64,000 bases of DNA from Leisingera sp. NJS204 (GCF_004123675.1 NZ_CP035417.1:2347501-2411500), one strand, 5' to 3'. Shown: positions 26,985-36,708, counted from the first letter of the stretch. Program-made: numbers and translations. Notes: a model not told the origin generated them from the letters alone.

Positions 26985-27521
26985 ATGTCTGACAGCACCG
27001 CACTGCGGGTGGCGGATCTGCCGCAAAACACCCCGACCGCCTTTGAAATTGTCCCGGATAAAGCAGATCTGGCCGCATTGGCAGCCGAGCTGGGCGTGAC
27101 CGCCCTGCGCAAAACCCGCTTTAAAGGCGAGATCAAGGCGCGCGGCAAACGCGACTGGCAGCTGACCGGATCCTTGGGCGCCACTGTGGTGCAGGACTGT
27201 GTGGTGACACTGGAGCCGGTGACCACGCGGATTGAGGAGAACATCCGCCTCACCTACCTGTCCCGTATGGAGATTCCGGACGAAGCCGAGGCGGAAATGC
27301 CCGAGGATGACAGCACCGAGGCGCTTGGCAGCCATATTGATCCGGGCGCCGTGATGGCCGAGGCGCTGGCGCTGCATATCCCCGTCTACCCGCGCAAAGA
27401 CGGCGCTGAGCTGGGCGAAGCGGTCTATACCAAGCCCGGCACGGCGCCGATGCGCGACGAGGATGCCCGCCCCTTTGCCGGTCTTGGCGCGCTGCGCGGG
27501 CTGCTGAAAGATGAGGATTAA
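26985..27521 (+). CDS. yceD: YceD/DUF177 family protein
   Basis: The product has 178 residues and belongs to DUF177: RVADLPQNTPTAFEIVPDKAD, the strand GEIKARGKRDWQLTGSLGATVVQDCVVTLEPV, acidic middle, and DPGAVMAEALALHIPVYPRKDGAEL. The usual two-cysteine motif is reduced: only one cysteine remains. Members are encoded with rpmF across bacteria, and in plants a relative is required for 23S rRNA biogenesis. The distance to rpmF is 222 bp here. Confidence 0.85.
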   Translation: MSDSTALRVADLPQNTPTAFEIVPDKADLAALAAELGVTALRKTRFKGEIKARGKRDWQLTGSLGATVVQDCVVTLEPVTTRIEENIRLTYLSRMEIPDEAEAEMPEDDSTEALGSHIDPGAVMAEALALHIPVYPRKDGAELGEAVYTKPGTAPMRDEDARPFAGLGALRGLLKDED

Positions 27522-27526
27522 GCCGG

Positions 27527-27548
27527 AATTTCCGCGCTTGCGGAAATT
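27527..27548 (+). terminator. Hairpin behind yceD
   Basis: AATTTCCGC (27527-27535) pairs perfectly with GCGGAAATT (27540-27548) over a GCTT loop, 5 nt behind the yceD stop. No T-run follows, so it may reduce readthrough into rpmF rather than end transcription. Confidence 0.5.
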
Positions 27549-27743
27549 GCATCTGGAACCGGCGGCAAAGCTGCCCTAAAAAACACCTTGCGCCGCCGGA
27601 GATTCGCAGTATTTTCGCGCGCTCATCGGAATTTTTGGTTGGACAATGCTTGGGCAGGCGCCTAAACGCACGTCAGACTGATCGAACAGAACGCAATCGC
27701 GCCGCGGGGATGGCCCCAAGGCCCAAAAGACAAAGGTTGAGAC

Positions 27744-27950
27744 ATGGCCGTCCAACAGAATAAAGTATCCAAATCGCGCCGCAACAACCGCCGCGCGCAC
27801 GATGCACTGGTTGCTGCAAACCCGAACGAATGCGGCAACTGCGGCGAGCTGAAGCGCCCGCACCACGTATGCCCCTCCTGCGGCCATTATGACGACAAAG
27901 AAATCGTCGCAGCGGCTGACGAGATCGAGATCGACGAAGACGCGGCATAA
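27744..27950 (+). CDS. rpmF: 50S ribosomal protein L32
   Basis: The product has 68 residues. It starts [20 protein letters not shown], the basic rRNA-binding part, and has two Cys pairs (CGNCGE and CPSCGHYD), so it is the zinc-binding form of L32 rather than the Cys-less paralog. The acidic tail [10 protein letters not shown] is typical of alphaproteobacteria. It heads the conserved set rpmF-plsX-fabH, linking ribosome and lipid synthesis. Confidence 0.95.
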   Translation: MAVQQNKVSKSRRNNRRAHDALVAANPNECGNCGELKRPHHVCPSCGHYDDKEIVAAADEIEIDEDAA

Positions 27951-27986
27951 GCCACGGACAGGATTTGATGCCAGGCAGGCTTTCGC

Positions 27987-29099
27987 ATGACGGGTAAACC
28001 CGATCAAAATCAGGCAAAAGCCGGCCGCATCACCATTTCTGTTGACGCCATGGGCGGAGACGCCGGCCCCGCTGTTGTGGTGGCCGGCATTGCCATGTCG
28101 GCGGATAAGAATCCCGATATCGGGTTCATCCTGCACGGCCCCGCCGAACAGCTGAAACCACTGGTCGCCAAAAAACGCATCCTTGAAGGCCGGGTTGAGA
28201 TTCGCGACGTCCGCGACGTTGTCACCATGGAGGACAAACCCTCTCAGGTGATGCGCAACGGCAAGGGCACCTCGATGTGGTCGGCCCTGGATGCGGTCAA
28301 GAACGGCGAAGCGGGCGGCGCTGTATCCTGCGGCAACACCGGCGCGCTGATGGCGCTGTCGATGCTGCGCCTGCGCAAGCTGCCGGGGGTTAACCGGCCT
28401 GCCATTGCCATCCTGTGGCCGTCGCTGAACCCGCAGGGCTTCAACGTGATGCTGGATGTCGGCGCCGACGTGAAGGCGGATGCCGAGGACCTGCTGCAAT
28501 ACGCGCTGATGGGCACCTCATACGTGCGCAATTCCATGGACATTGCCTGCCCGCGGGTCGGCTTGCTGAACGTGGGCACCGAAGAGCACAAGGGCAGCGC
28601 CGTGCTGAAAGAGGCCCACGCGCTGATTGCGGAGAACGCCGCACAGTCCAATTATGAATTCACCGGCTTTGTCGAAGGCAGCGATATTCCCGGTGATACC
28701 GCAGATGTGATCGTCACCGACGGCTTTACCGGCAATGTGGCGATCAAGACTGGCGAAGGCACCGCGCGGGTAATGCGCACCGCCTTGCGGGAAGCCTTTG
28801 AATTTTCGTTTTTGTCCAAGATTGCCGCCCTTCTGGCGATGACCTCTTTGAAAAGACTGTCCAAACGGATGGATCCGCGCCGGGTCAACGGCGGCGTGTT
28901 CCTGGGGCTCAATGGCACTGTGGTCAAATCCCACGGCGGCGCCGATGCCATGGGGGTTTCCGCTGCGGTCAAGCTGGCGTTCCGCCTGGCAGAGCATGGA
29001 TTCGCCGAAAAGCTGGCGGCACGGGTTGCATCTGCCGGTGCGCATACCCAAGATGATACTGCCCCCCGCGAGACGCGGGCGGCCACCGAAAAAGATTAA
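27987..29099 (+). CDS. plsX: Phosphate acyltransferase PlsX
   Basis: The product has 370 residues. PlsX makes acyl-phosphate from acyl-ACP, feeding PlsY in phospholipid synthesis; it binds the inner membrane peripherally. Visible signatures: ITISVDAMGGDAGPAVVV, AVSCGNTGALMALSMLRL, PAIAILWP, MLDVGADVKADAEDLLQYA, VVTDGFTGNVAIKTGEG (reading VIVTDGFTGN), and GLNGTVVKSHGGADAMG. It lies 36 bp behind rpmF and 17 bp before fabH. Confidence 0.95.
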   Translation: MTGKPDQNQAKAGRITISVDAMGGDAGPAVVVAGIAMSADKNPDIGFILHGPAEQLKPLVAKKRILEGRVEIRDVRDVVTMEDKPSQVMRNGKGTSMWSALDAVKNGEAGGAVSCGNTGALMALSMLRLRKLPGVNRPAIAILWPSLNPQGFNVMLDVGADVKADAEDLLQYALMGTSYVRNSMDIACPRVGLLNVGTEEHKGSAVLKEAHALIAENAAQSNYEFTGFVEGSDIPGDTADVIVTDGFTGNVAIKTGEGTARVMRTALREAFEFSFLSKIAALLAMTSLKRLSKRMDPRRVNGGVFLGLNGTVVKSHGGADAMGVSAAVKLAFRLAEHGFAEKLAARVASAGAHTQDDTAPRETRAATEKD

Positions 29100-29116
29100 A
29101 ATAGGCAGGCAATCGA

Positions 29117-30088
29117 ATGACGCGACGCGCGGTAGTTGTTGGCACAGGACACTATCTCCCCGAACGGGTGGTTGAAAACGCGGAATTCGAAGCCACGCTG
29201 GATACCACGGACGAATGGATCCGCAGCCGGTCTGGCATCGAACGCCGCCATTTCGCCGCCGAGGGTGAGACCACATCGGATATGGCCGCCAAGGCAGCGG
29301 AACGCGCTTTGGCCGACGCCGGGCTGACGGCTGAAGATGTGGACGCCATCATCGTGGCAACCTCCACCGCCGACCTCACCTTTCCTTCCGCTGCCACTAT
29401 GGTGCAGTCCAAGCTGGGCATGACAAAAGGCTTTGCCTTTGACGTCCAGGCGGTCTGCGCCGGCTTTGTCTATGCCCTCAGCAATGCCAACGCGCTGATC
29501 GCCTCGGGCCAGGCAGAGCGGGTGCTGGTGATCGGCGCCGAGACCTTCAGCCGGATCATGGACTGGACCGACCGCGGCACCTGCGTGCTGTTCGGCGACG
29601 GCGCCGGCGCGCTGCTGCTGGAAGGCCAGGAGCAGCCCGGCACCAACAGGGACCGCGGCATCCTGTCGACCGACCTCAACTCGGACGGGCGCTATAAGGA
29701 TCTCTTGTATGTGGACGGCGGCGTCTCCACTCAGTCGACCGGCCATTTGCGGATGCAGGGCAACCAGGTGTTCCGCCACGCGGTGGAGAAACTCGCCTCT
29801 ACCGCGAACACCGCGCTGGACAAGGCCGGGCTGGCGGCCGCGGATGTGGATTGGATCGTGCCGCATCAGGCCAATATCCGCATCATCCAGGGCACCGCCA
29901 AGAAAATGGGGCTCAGCATGGACAACGTGGTGGTAACCGTGCAGGATCACGGCAACACCTCTGCCGCCTCTATTCCGCTGGCCCTGTCCGTCGGCAAAGA
30001 GCGCGGCCAGATCAAAGAAGGCGATCTGATTGTGACCGAAGCCATCGGCGGCGGCCTCGCCTGGGGTGCCGTTGTGGTGCGCTGGTAA
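29117..30088 (+). CDS. fabH: 3-oxoacyl-ACP synthase III (FabH)
   Basis: The product has 323 residues. FabH condenses acetyl-CoA with malonyl-ACP to start fatty acid synthesis. The catalytic triad is visible: Cys in DVQAVCAGFVYAL, His in VPHQANIRII, Asn in DHGNTSAAS. It continues the rpmF-plsX run and is followed by ihfA after 101 bp. Confidence 0.95.
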   Translation: MTRRAVVVGTGHYLPERVVENAEFEATLDTTDEWIRSRSGIERRHFAAEGETTSDMAAKAAERALADAGLTAEDVDAIIVATSTADLTFPSAATMVQSKLGMTKGFAFDVQAVCAGFVYALSNANALIASGQAERVLVIGAETFSRIMDWTDRGTCVLFGDGAGALLLEGQEQPGTNRDRGILSTDLNSDGRYKDLLYVDGGVSTQSTGHLRMQGNQVFRHAVEKLASTANTALDKAGLAAADVDWIVPHQANIRIIQGTAKKMGLSMDNVVVTVQDHGNTSAASIPLALSVGKERGQIKEGDLIVTEAIGGGLAWGAVVVRW

Positions 30089-30189
30089 CCCTGCAGTCTT
30101 AATTTCCGCCCGAAACACCCCGCGCAATTCATTGATATTGACAGGGAAATTCCCCGCGCCCTATGCTTTGGCAAACAACGGGGAATGGT

Positions 30190-30492
30190 ATGGGCGAAAA
30201 AACACTTACACGAATGGATTTGAGTGAAGCAGTTTTCCGGGAAGTCGGCCTGTCGCGCAATGAAAGCGCGCAGCTGGTGGAAAGCATGCTGCAATACATG
30301 TCGGATGCCCTGGTGCGCGGTGAACAGGTGAAGATTTCCTCGTTCGGCACATTCAGCGTGCGGGACAAATCAGCCAGGGTCGGGCGCAACCCGAAAACCG
30401 GCGAAGAAGTGCCGATTCAGCCGCGCCGCGTGCTGACCTTCCGGCCCTCCCACCTGATGAAAGACCGCGTGGCAGACGGCAACCGTAAATAA
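30190..30492 (+). CDS. ihfA: Integration host factor alpha subunit
   Basis: The product has 100 residues. IHF alpha pairs with beta to bend DNA at specific sites. It starts [20 protein letters not shown], and the DNA-binding arms include [13 protein letters not shown] and [14 protein letters not shown] with the intercalating proline, followed by RRVLTFRPS. The ATG at 30190 follows GGGGAA; an in-frame ATG 27 nt upstream is not conserved. It is the usual neighbour of the fabH and merR genes in this group. Confidence 0.95.
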   Translation: MGEKTLTRMDLSEAVFREVGLSRNESAQLVESMLQYMSDALVRGEQVKISSFGTFSVRDKSARVGRNPKTGEEVPIQPRRVLTFRPSHLMKDRVADGNRK

Positions 30493-30507
30493 CGGGACCA
30501 ATTGGCC

Positions 30508-32508
30508 ATGTCGAAATCACCGGACGCGTTCCGCACCATTAGCGAAGTTGCGGAATGGCTGGGCGTGCAGGCCCATGTCCTGCGCTTCTGGGAGAGTAAG
30601 TTCACCCAGCTCAAACCTGTAAAGCGGGCCGGCGGGCGGCGCTACTACCGGCCTGCGGATATGCTGCTTCTGGGCGGCATCAAGAAACTGCTGCATGACG
30701 ACGGGCTGCCGATCAAGGAGGTGCAGGCGCTGCTGCGTGAGCATGGAGCGGCGCATGTGTCCGGCTTTTCCCATTCGCTTGACGGCTCAGCCGCAGAGCG
30801 CCCCGAAGCCGTGCCGCCGGCCGATAAGCTTGGCGATGATTGGCAAAGCTCGCTGGAGCTGAGCCTTGACGCTGCCGCGCAGGATCCAGATCCAGGCAGC
30901 AATGTGGTCGGCTTCCCGCCCACGGCGGCAGCTGATGCAGCCACAGCTGAAACCCGCGCGCTGCCGGACAGCGGCCCGGCATCTGCCCCCGAAACTAGAC
31001 CCGAATCCGGCCCCGGTTCCCCCTCCGAGCCGCAAAATCAGACGGACCCGGAGCCGCCCGCCGCTGACAACGGTGCAGAGGCCGGCTCAGAACAGCCAAA
31101 GCCCGGCCCCGGCGCCCTCCCTGTGGCAGAAGCCCCCGCAGACTTGCCCCTTGCCAGCGCCCCGGAACCCGAAGCCCCTGCCGCTTTGCCCGATACTGAT
31201 GCGCCTGACTCTGCTGCATCGCTGGATCTGCCCGCCGCTGAGGCTGCTAAGGATGTTTCAGCCGATGCGCACAGCGCAGAGCCCTCAGTCGATCAGCCCG
31301 CCGCCGCCGCCCCGGCACCGGCACCGGAAGCACCCGTACAGGACCGCCCCGCCGCCATGCCGGCGATGGAAGACCCCACGCCTGCTGCAGAGGCTGAGAT
31401 TTCCACCCCTGACGCCAAAGCGGAGCCGGCCGCGCCTGTGATGGACAGCCTTGCAGAAGATCCTGCCGCAGCGGAGCCGCCGCAAGCCGGTGCGGATCCC
31501 GCTGACCTCCCAGCTGCCTCCGGCCCGGCCGGGGACCAACCGGAAACCAAGGCCCCGGACCTGCCTCTGGAGCAGCCGACTGCAAAGCCGGAGGCGGCAC
31601 CGCCTGCAAGCGACGCCGCGGCACTTGATCCGGGCACCGCAGCGCCAAAGACCGAGGAGGCGCAGCCCGCCGCCACGGATATCCCAGCCGCAGTGCCGGG
31701 TCTGCCCCCCGAAGCGGCAATCGAAGAGCCGCAAGAGTTTGTTTGGGAAACCGATGCGGCTGCGAATCCGGAACCCGTTCCGGAACAGCCCGCAGTCACG
31801 GAAGAATCGGACACCGCGCCAGCGCCAATAGCAGAGCCTGCCTCTGATCCCTCCGCCGCACCGCTGGACAAACCAGCCGCAGCAGCGGAACCGGAACAAG
31901 CCGCAGAGCCGGTTGCAGAACAAGCGCCCGAAACCGGGTCCGAATCGGCGGCCGGGCCCGCGCCGGAAGAACAACCGGTCCCGGCGGATGAGCCCGTTTC
32001 CAGCCAGACACCGGTGCCCGCAGAAGAACCAGCAGCTTTTGCAGCGGACGCACCGCCAGCGGATCCGGAGCCGGCCGGGGACACGCTGGTGGCCGCCGCA
32101 GGCCTGCAGCCGGAAGAGCCGCTGGACTTCGGCTTAGCCCCGCCCGAGGCAGCCTCTGCGCCTGCTTCAGAAGCGGATCCCGCGATGTCTTTCCCGCCGC
32201 ATGATCTGGACGAGGCCGCCCGGCAAGTGGATGCACTGGAATTCTCCTCCGGCTTCGACCCTGCAGCCGAAGCGCCCCAGGACGGCCCGGCTGAAACGGA
32301 AACGCCGGCACCGCAAGAGGCTGCAACGGAAACCACGGCGCCCGGCGCGCCAGTCCAGCCTCCAGCCCAGCCGCCAGCCCGGCCGCCGGTGCCGCAGCCG
32401 GGTGTTCTGGCGCATCTCGCCGCCATCCGCAGCTTGCCGCCGCATGTATTGGGTGAAATTGCCGCCTGCGCGGAGGAACTGCGGGGCCTTACTGCAAGCA
32501 GCCACTGA
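30508..32508 (+). CDS. MerR family regulator with a giant Ala/Pro/Glu-rich tail
   Basis: The product has 666 residues. Residues about 9-80 form a MerR winged helix ([51 protein letters not shown]). About residues 145-600 are low-complexity, made almost only of Ala, Pro, Glu, Asp, Ser and Gly with many PAAEP-like steps, so disordered. A short conserved-looking end follows: [20 protein letters not shown]. Orthologs next to ihfA in related genomes are, as I recall, far shorter. The ligand is unknown; there is no cysteine-based metal site. Position after ihfA is conserved. Confidence 0.85.
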   Translation: MSKSPDAFRTISEVAEWLGVQAHVLRFWESKFTQLKPVKRAGGRRYYRPADMLLLGGIKKLLHDDGLPIKEVQALLREHGAAHVSGFSHSLDGSAAERPEAVPPADKLGDDWQSSLELSLDAAAQDPDPGSNVVGFPPTAAADAATAETRALPDSGPASAPETRPESGPGSPSEPQNQTDPEPPAADNGAEAGSEQPKPGPGALPVAEAPADLPLASAPEPEAPAALPDTDAPDSAASLDLPAAEAAKDVSADAHSAEPSVDQPAAAAPAPAPEAPVQDRPAAMPAMEDPTPAAEAEISTPDAKAEPAAPVMDSLAEDPAAAEPPQAGADPADLPAASGPAGDQPETKAPDLPLEQPTAKPEAAPPASDAAALDPGTAAPKTEEAQPAATDIPAAVPGLPPEAAIEEPQEFVWETDAAANPEPVPEQPAVTEESDTAPAPIAEPASDPSAAPLDKPAAAAEPEQAAEPVAEQAPETGSESAAGPAPEEQPVPADEPVSSQTPVPAEEPAAFAADAPPADPEPAGDTLVAAAGLQPEEPLDFGLAPPEAASAPASEADPAMSFPPHDLDEAARQVDALEFSSGFDPAAEAPQDGPAETETPAPQEAATETTAPGAPVQPPAQPPARPPVPQPGVLAHLAAIRSLPPHVLGEIAACAEELRGLTASSH

Positions 32509-32662
32509 ACCGGAGTCCAGCCCGTCGCTGGCCCCAGGACGCGGCTGCCGCAGCTGGCCTGCTTTGCTCCCGCTTTCCTCTGCTGACTTTCTTTGCGGCG
32601 GCGAGAAAAATATTGCCGCCCCCTCTTGCCCCTGCCGCCAAAACGGTTAGAAGGCTCCTCAA

Positions 32663-32739
32663 CGGGCTATGGCGCAGCCTGGTAGCGCGTCCGTCTGGGG
32701 GACGGAAGGTCGCAGGTTCGAGTCCTGCTAGCCCGACCA
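32663..32739 (+). tRNA. tRNA-Pro (anticodon GGG)
   Basis: The 77-nt sequence folds as a cloverleaf: acceptor stem CGGGCTA/TAGCCCG, D arm GCGC...GCGC, anticodon stem TCCGT/ACGGA with loop CTGGGGG (anticodon GGG), T arm GCAGG-TTCGAGT-CCTGC, and an encoded ACCA end. A strong terminator starts 6 nt behind it. Confidence 0.96.
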
Positions 32740-32744
32740 TATGA

Positions 32745-32778
32745 AAAACGCCCGGGTGTTCACGCACCCGGGCGTTTT
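32745..32778 (+). terminator. Rho-independent terminator of tRNA-Pro
   Basis: A perfect 14-bp stem AAAACGCCCGGGTG (32745-32758) / CACCCGGGCGTTTT (32765-32778) with a 6-nt loop; the right arm ends in four Ts. Confidence 0.9.
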
Positions 32779-32864
32779 CGTATCCAGCGCAAGTCTTTGC
32801 CGATTGCGCAGCGCGGCCAATTCGGCCAGCATCGCCGCAAAGCCGGCACCGAGGGGGACAGGAC

Positions 32865-33944
32865 ATGACAGGCGTATTGCCCAGCCAAACCATTGAAAAG
32901 ATGCTGGATCACGGTGAAATCGCCGTCAGCTCCCCGCTGGTCGAAGGCCAGGTGCAGCCCGCCAGCCTCGACCTGCGCCTGGGCAACGTGGCTTACCGGG
33001 TGCGCGCCTCGTTTCTGACCGGCCAGGGCCGCAGCGTTTCCGACCGCCTGACCGAGTTCGAGATGCACCGGATCAGCCTGGAAGGCGGCGCAGTGCTGGA
33101 AAAAGGCTGCGTCTATGTGGTGCCCTTGATGGAAAGCCTGGCGCTGCCAAAGGATGTCTCTGCGGTGGCCAATGCCAAAAGCTCCACCGGGCGGCTGGAT
33201 CTTCTGACCCGCACCATCACCGATGGCGGCGAGGAATTCGACCGCATCAAACCCGGCTACACCGGCCCGCTTTATGCCGAGATCTGCCCCCGGTCCTTCT
33301 CGGTGCTGGTGCGGCCCGGCATGCGGCTCAATCAGATCCGGTTCCGCACCGGCCAGGCAGTCCTCAGCGATGCTGAGCTGAAAATGCTGCACGCAGGCTC
33401 GCCGCTGGTTGACGGTGACGCGGTGATCGAAGATGGCCTGGGCTTTTCAGTTGATCTGAAACTGCCCGGCAGTGATCTGGTCGGCTACCGCGCCAAGCCG
33501 CATACCGGCGTCATCGACCTGGACCGGATCGGCGAATACGACCCGCAGGAATACTGGGAGGAAGTGCGCACCAAGGACGGACGCATCATTCTGGACCCCG
33601 GTGCCTTTTACATTCTGGTCAGCCGCGAGGCAGTGCATATCCCGCCCGCCTTTGCCGCCGAGATGGCGCCCTATCTGGCCATGGTGGGTGAATTCCGGGT
33701 GCATTATGCGGGCTTCTTCGACCCTGGCTTTGGCCATGACGCGGCCGGCGGCACCGGTTCGCGCGGGGTGCTGGAGGTGCGCTGCCACGAGGCGCCTTTT
33801 GTGCTGGAGCACGGCCAGGTGGTCGGGCGTCTCGTCTATGAGAAGATGGCAGAGGTGCCCGAGCAGCTTTACGGCGCCGGGATTGCATCGAATTATCAAG
33901 GCCAAGGGCTGAAACTGTCAAAGCACTTCAAGACGCCTGCCTGA
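32865..33944 (+). CDS. dcd: 2'-deoxycytidine 5'-triphosphate deaminase, fused two-domain form
   Basis: The product has 359 residues, about twice a classical Dcd (about 190). Both halves look like dUTPase-fold units: first VLPSQTIEKMLDHGEIAV, GQVQPASLDLRLG, and NAKSSTGRLDLLTRTITDGGEEFD; second FYILVSREAVHIPPAFAAEMAPY, GEFRVHYAGFFDPGFG, and EVRCHEAPFVLEHGQVV. This matches the alphaproteobacterial deaminase called 2'-deoxycytidine 5'-triphosphate deaminase. It would turn dCTP to dUTP to feed dTMP synthesis. GAGGGGGA precedes the ATG. Confidence 0.85.
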   Translation: MTGVLPSQTIEKMLDHGEIAVSSPLVEGQVQPASLDLRLGNVAYRVRASFLTGQGRSVSDRLTEFEMHRISLEGGAVLEKGCVYVVPLMESLALPKDVSAVANAKSSTGRLDLLTRTITDGGEEFDRIKPGYTGPLYAEICPRSFSVLVRPGMRLNQIRFRTGQAVLSDAELKMLHAGSPLVDGDAVIEDGLGFSVDLKLPGSDLVGYRAKPHTGVIDLDRIGEYDPQEYWEEVRTKDGRIILDPGAFYILVSREAVHIPPAFAAEMAPYLAMVGEFRVHYAGFFDPGFGHDAAGGTGSRGVLEVRCHEAPFVLEHGQVVGRLVYEKMAEVPEQLYGAGIASNYQGQGLKLSKHFKTPA

Positions 33945-33981
33945 TAGCAAATAGGGCAGCACCCGGTCCAAAAGCCGGGCT

Positions 33982-34512
33982 TCACTTCACTGGCCCGCCG
34001 TTCGCCAGTTCCTTCGTCGTGCCCGCCTGCACCGGCCGGTCCAGATGCGTCGACAGCACCGTATAGGTGCGGGTGGCACGCACACAGCCGACCTCGTAAA
34101 TCCGCGCCAGCAGCCCCTCCAGCGCTTTGGGGGAGGCAACCCGCACCTTGAGAATCAGGTTGGTATCCCCGGCAGAGCTGTGCACCTCCTCCAGCTCCGG
34201 CATCTCTTGCAGCGCCAAAAGATCCGTGGTCACGCCCCAGCCCTCGGTGTCCACATGGATAAAGGCCAGCAGCGGCTTGCCCACTGCAGCGCCGTCCAGC
34301 CGCGCAACGGTCGACTCGATGGCACCAGAGGCACGCAGCCGCTTGACCCGCTCATGCACCGCGGGCGCCGACAGACCGACCTCCTGGCCGATGGCAGCAT
34401 AAGACAGCGTCGCATCGACGCTCAGCGCGCCTAATATTCTTCGGTCCAAAGCATCCAGAACCCGGCCCGGCCCCGTATTCTTCCGAACCCCATCTGTTAT
34501 TTCCGTTGCCAT
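33982..34512 (-). CDS. Lrp/AsnC family transcriptional regulator
   Basis: The product has 176 residues. An N-terminal helix-turn-helix (LDRRILGALSVDATLSYAAI, GLSAPAVHERVKRLRASGAI) is followed by the RAM ligand domain (LLAFIHVDTEG, EEVHSSAGDTNLILKVRVAS). Lrp/AsnC proteins sense amino acids. It is divergent from the MFS gene with 70 bp between starts, so control of that transporter is likely. Confidence 0.88.
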   Translation of the reverse strand: MATEITDGVRKNTGPGRVLDALDRRILGALSVDATLSYAAIGQEVGLSAPAVHERVKRLRASGAIESTVARLDGAAVGKPLLAFIHVDTEGWGVTTDLLALQEMPELEEVHSSAGDTNLILKVRVASPKALEGLLARIYEVGCVRATRTYTVLSTHLDRPVQAGTTKELANGGPVK

Positions 34513-34582
34513 ATCCAGCTGCCCTTCACAGAACGTCATTCAGCACATAGCAAAGTTACCTGAACATTTTCAAGGTAATCCC

Positions 34583-35734
34583 ATGCGATCCCCTATTCTG
34601 ATCCTGATGAGCGCAATTGGCGTGATTGGTGCAAACTCCCTGCTGCTGTCGCCTGTGGTGACGGCTGTCAGTGAAACCCTGGACGCCTCCACAACAGAGG
34701 TGATGCGGGCGGCCAGCGCCTATGGCCTCGGGGTGGCCGCGGCGGCGCTGCTGCTGGCGCCATTGGCAGACCGCATCGGCGCCGGGCGGCTGCTGCGCGC
34801 AGCCCTCATGCTGCTGGCCGCTGGACTGGCAGCCAGTGCCGCAGCACCGGATGTCCGGTGGCTGATGGCGGCGCAGGCGGTGTGCGGGCTGGCAGCGGGC
34901 GCCGCCCTGCCCTCGATCTATACGCTGGCGATGGTGATCGCCCCCAAAGGGCGCGAGGCGCAGGTGCTGGGCTATGTGCTGGCGGGTTGGACGGTGTCGA
35001 TGGTGCTGGGCGTCAGCGTCAGCGCCTGGGCCACCGATCTGGCAGGCTGGCGGACGGTCTATGGCGCCCTGTCAGGCGTGGCGCTTGTGCTGTGGGGCGC
35101 GGCGCGCGCCCTGCGCGGAGCAGGCAGCCCCAGCGGCCAGGCAACCTCGCCGCTGACTGCGCTGCGGGTGCCGGGCATCATGCGCGGATTGCTGGCCACT
35201 GCGCTGCTGATGCTGGGCTTTTACAGCAGCTATTTCTTCACTGGTGCCCATATCACCCAAGCATTGGGGCACAGCACCACCCAGGCGGGCCTGCTGCCGC
35301 TGTTCTACGGCATCGGCTTTGGCCTGGCGGTGCTGCTGGATCCGCTGCTGGACCGGCTGGGACTGGCGCGGGCGACGCCGCCGGTGTTTCTGGGCGTCAC
35401 TGCCAGCTATTTGCTGATGATGGTCCGGGCGGACCAATACATGCTGCTGCTGGGCCTCGCAGTGCTGTGGGGGATCTGCCAGCACCTGGCGCTGAACCTG
35501 GTGGTGGCGCGGGTGACACAGCTGGACCCGCAGCAGCGCGGTGCCATCATGGGGCTGTTCAGCACCGTGACCTACATGTGCGTCTTCGCAGCCCCCTTTT
35601 GCGGCGCTGCGGCCTATGCCGGCTGGGGACTGGCGGGCTGCTTAGCCGTCTCCGCCCTGCTGTCAGCCTGCGCTGCGCTTGAGGCCATGGGCCTGAGACG
35701 CAAGCGGGTCAGCCCTGGCGGCGCCCCGGCTTGA
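34583..35734 (+). CDS. MFS transporter
   Basis: The product has 383 residues with about twelve membrane helices and the MFS loop motif ADRIGAGRLLRAA between helices 2 and 3. The general shape resembles the drug:H+ antiporter 1 or sugar-efflux (AraJ/YdhP) subfamily. Substrate unknown; the divergent Lrp-type regulator suggests an amino-acid-related compound. The last 26 bp overlap the small gene on the other strand. Confidence 0.85.
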   Translation: MRSPILILMSAIGVIGANSLLLSPVVTAVSETLDASTTEVMRAASAYGLGVAAAALLLAPLADRIGAGRLLRAALMLLAAGLAASAAAPDVRWLMAAQAVCGLAAGAALPSIYTLAMVIAPKGREAQVLGYVLAGWTVSMVLGVSVSAWATDLAGWRTVYGALSGVALVLWGAARALRGAGSPSGQATSPLTALRVPGIMRGLLATALLMLGFYSSYFFTGAHITQALGHSTTQAGLLPLFYGIGFGLAVLLDPLLDRLGLARATPPVFLGVTASYLLMMVRADQYMLLLGLAVLWGICQHLALNLVVARVTQLDPQQRGAIMGLFSTVTYMCVFAAPFCGAAAYAGWGLAGCLAVSALLSACAALEAMGLRRKRVSPGGAPA

Positions 35735-35897
35735 CCGGCGGAATGCGCGAACTGCCCGCCTGCTGCGCGGGCGGTGCGCTGCGCGGCTGACCCTTGCCGC
35801 GTTTGGCTACCGCGCTGATGCCGGCATTAACGCCCGCATTGACTGCGCGGCTGACCAGCCGCCGCAGCACCATGTTGATGATCGAATTCAATGTCAT
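35709..35897 (-). CDS. Small basic protein of unknown function
   Basis: The product has 62 residues: an amphipathic N-terminal half (TLNSIINMVLRRLVSRAVNAG) and a basic Pro/Arg/Gly-rich tail. Such small proteins with MVLRRL-like starts occur in other Rhodobacteraceae as I remember. It overlaps the convergent MFS gene by 26 bp. The ribosome site is weak. Function unknown. Confidence 0.5.
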   Translation of the reverse strand: MTLNSIINMVLRRLVSRAVNAGVNAGISAVAKRGKGQPRSAPPAQQAGSSRIPPVKPGRRQG

Positions 35898-36030
35898 GGC
35901 CTTGGCCCCGCTTCCTGACTGCCCGCGATCTTAAAGGTAAATTAAGACAATTCCGGGGCGCAGAACACCGCTAAACACCGCCGGGACAAGACACCGGCAG
36001 ACACGATTGCGTAAACCGCGCCCTCAGGCG

Positions 36031-36708
36031 TCACTCTTCGAACAGTTCCGCCTGTTCTTCCGGTTCCTCGTCGTCGTCGCCCCCCTGGCCCATCGCAAAG
36101 GCCCCCGGCGGCGGCCGGTTCTCCAGCAGGCCCGCGGCGCGCAGCTCTTTCAATCCCGGCAGGTCGCGGGCACTTTCCAGGCCGAAGTGATCCAAAAAGA
36201 CCGGCGTCACCACAAAGGTCACCGGGCGGCCCGGCGTCATCCGGCGGCGGCCCAGGCGGATCCAGTCCATCTCCATCAGCTGGTCAATGGTACCGCGCGA
36301 CACCGACACGCCGCGGATCTCTTCGATCTCGGTGCGGGTGACCGGCTGGTGATAGGCGACAATCGCCAAAGTCTCAATCGCGGCGCGGCTCAGCTTGCGC
36401 AGCTCGGTGGTTTCCTTCTGCATCAGAAAGCCCAGATCGGGTGCTGTGCGGATCGCCCAGGCATCGCCCAGACGCACCACCCGCACGCCGCGCCCCTCAT
36501 AGCGTTTGCGCAGATGCTCCACCGCCTCACGCGGGTTGCAGCCATGCGGCATACGGCCTTCCAGATCGCGCAGGGTGACAGGCTCAGGGCTGGCAAACAG
36601 CACCGCCTCGACCATCCGCTCCTGCTCCGCCATCGGCGGCGCATCAAACAGCGTGTCGCTCTCTTCGCGGACGGGAGCGCCGTGGCTGTCCATAAGCTGG
36701 TCTTCCAT
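36031..36708 (-). CDS. scpB: Segregation and condensation protein ScpB
   Basis: The product has 225 residues. ScpB is the winged-helix kleisin partner that forms with ScpA and SMC the condensin ring for chromosome segregation. The core EAVLFASPEPVTLRDLEGRM and LSRAAIETLAIVAYHQPVTR and IRGVSVSRGTIDQLMEMDWI is present, with an acidic C-terminal tail. Its start overlaps the scpA stop by 1 bp. Confidence 0.94.
   Translation of the reverse strand: MEDQLMDSHGAPVREESDTLFDAPPMAEQERMVEAVLFASPEPVTLRDLEGRMPHGCNPREAVEHLRKRYEGRGVRVVRLGDAWAIRTAPDLGFLMQKETTELRKLSRAAIETLAIVAYHQPVTRTEIEEIRGVSVSRGTIDQLMEMDWIRLGRRRMTPGRPVTFVVTPVFLDHFGLESARDLPGLKELRAAGLLENRPPPGAFAMGQGGDDDEEPEEQAELFEE

Noticed and set aside
31293..32426. 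Gly/Ser/Ala-rich minus-strand frame of 377 codons
   Set aside because: It is the reverse of the low-complexity tail of the MerR gene; the repetitive composition keeps all frames open.
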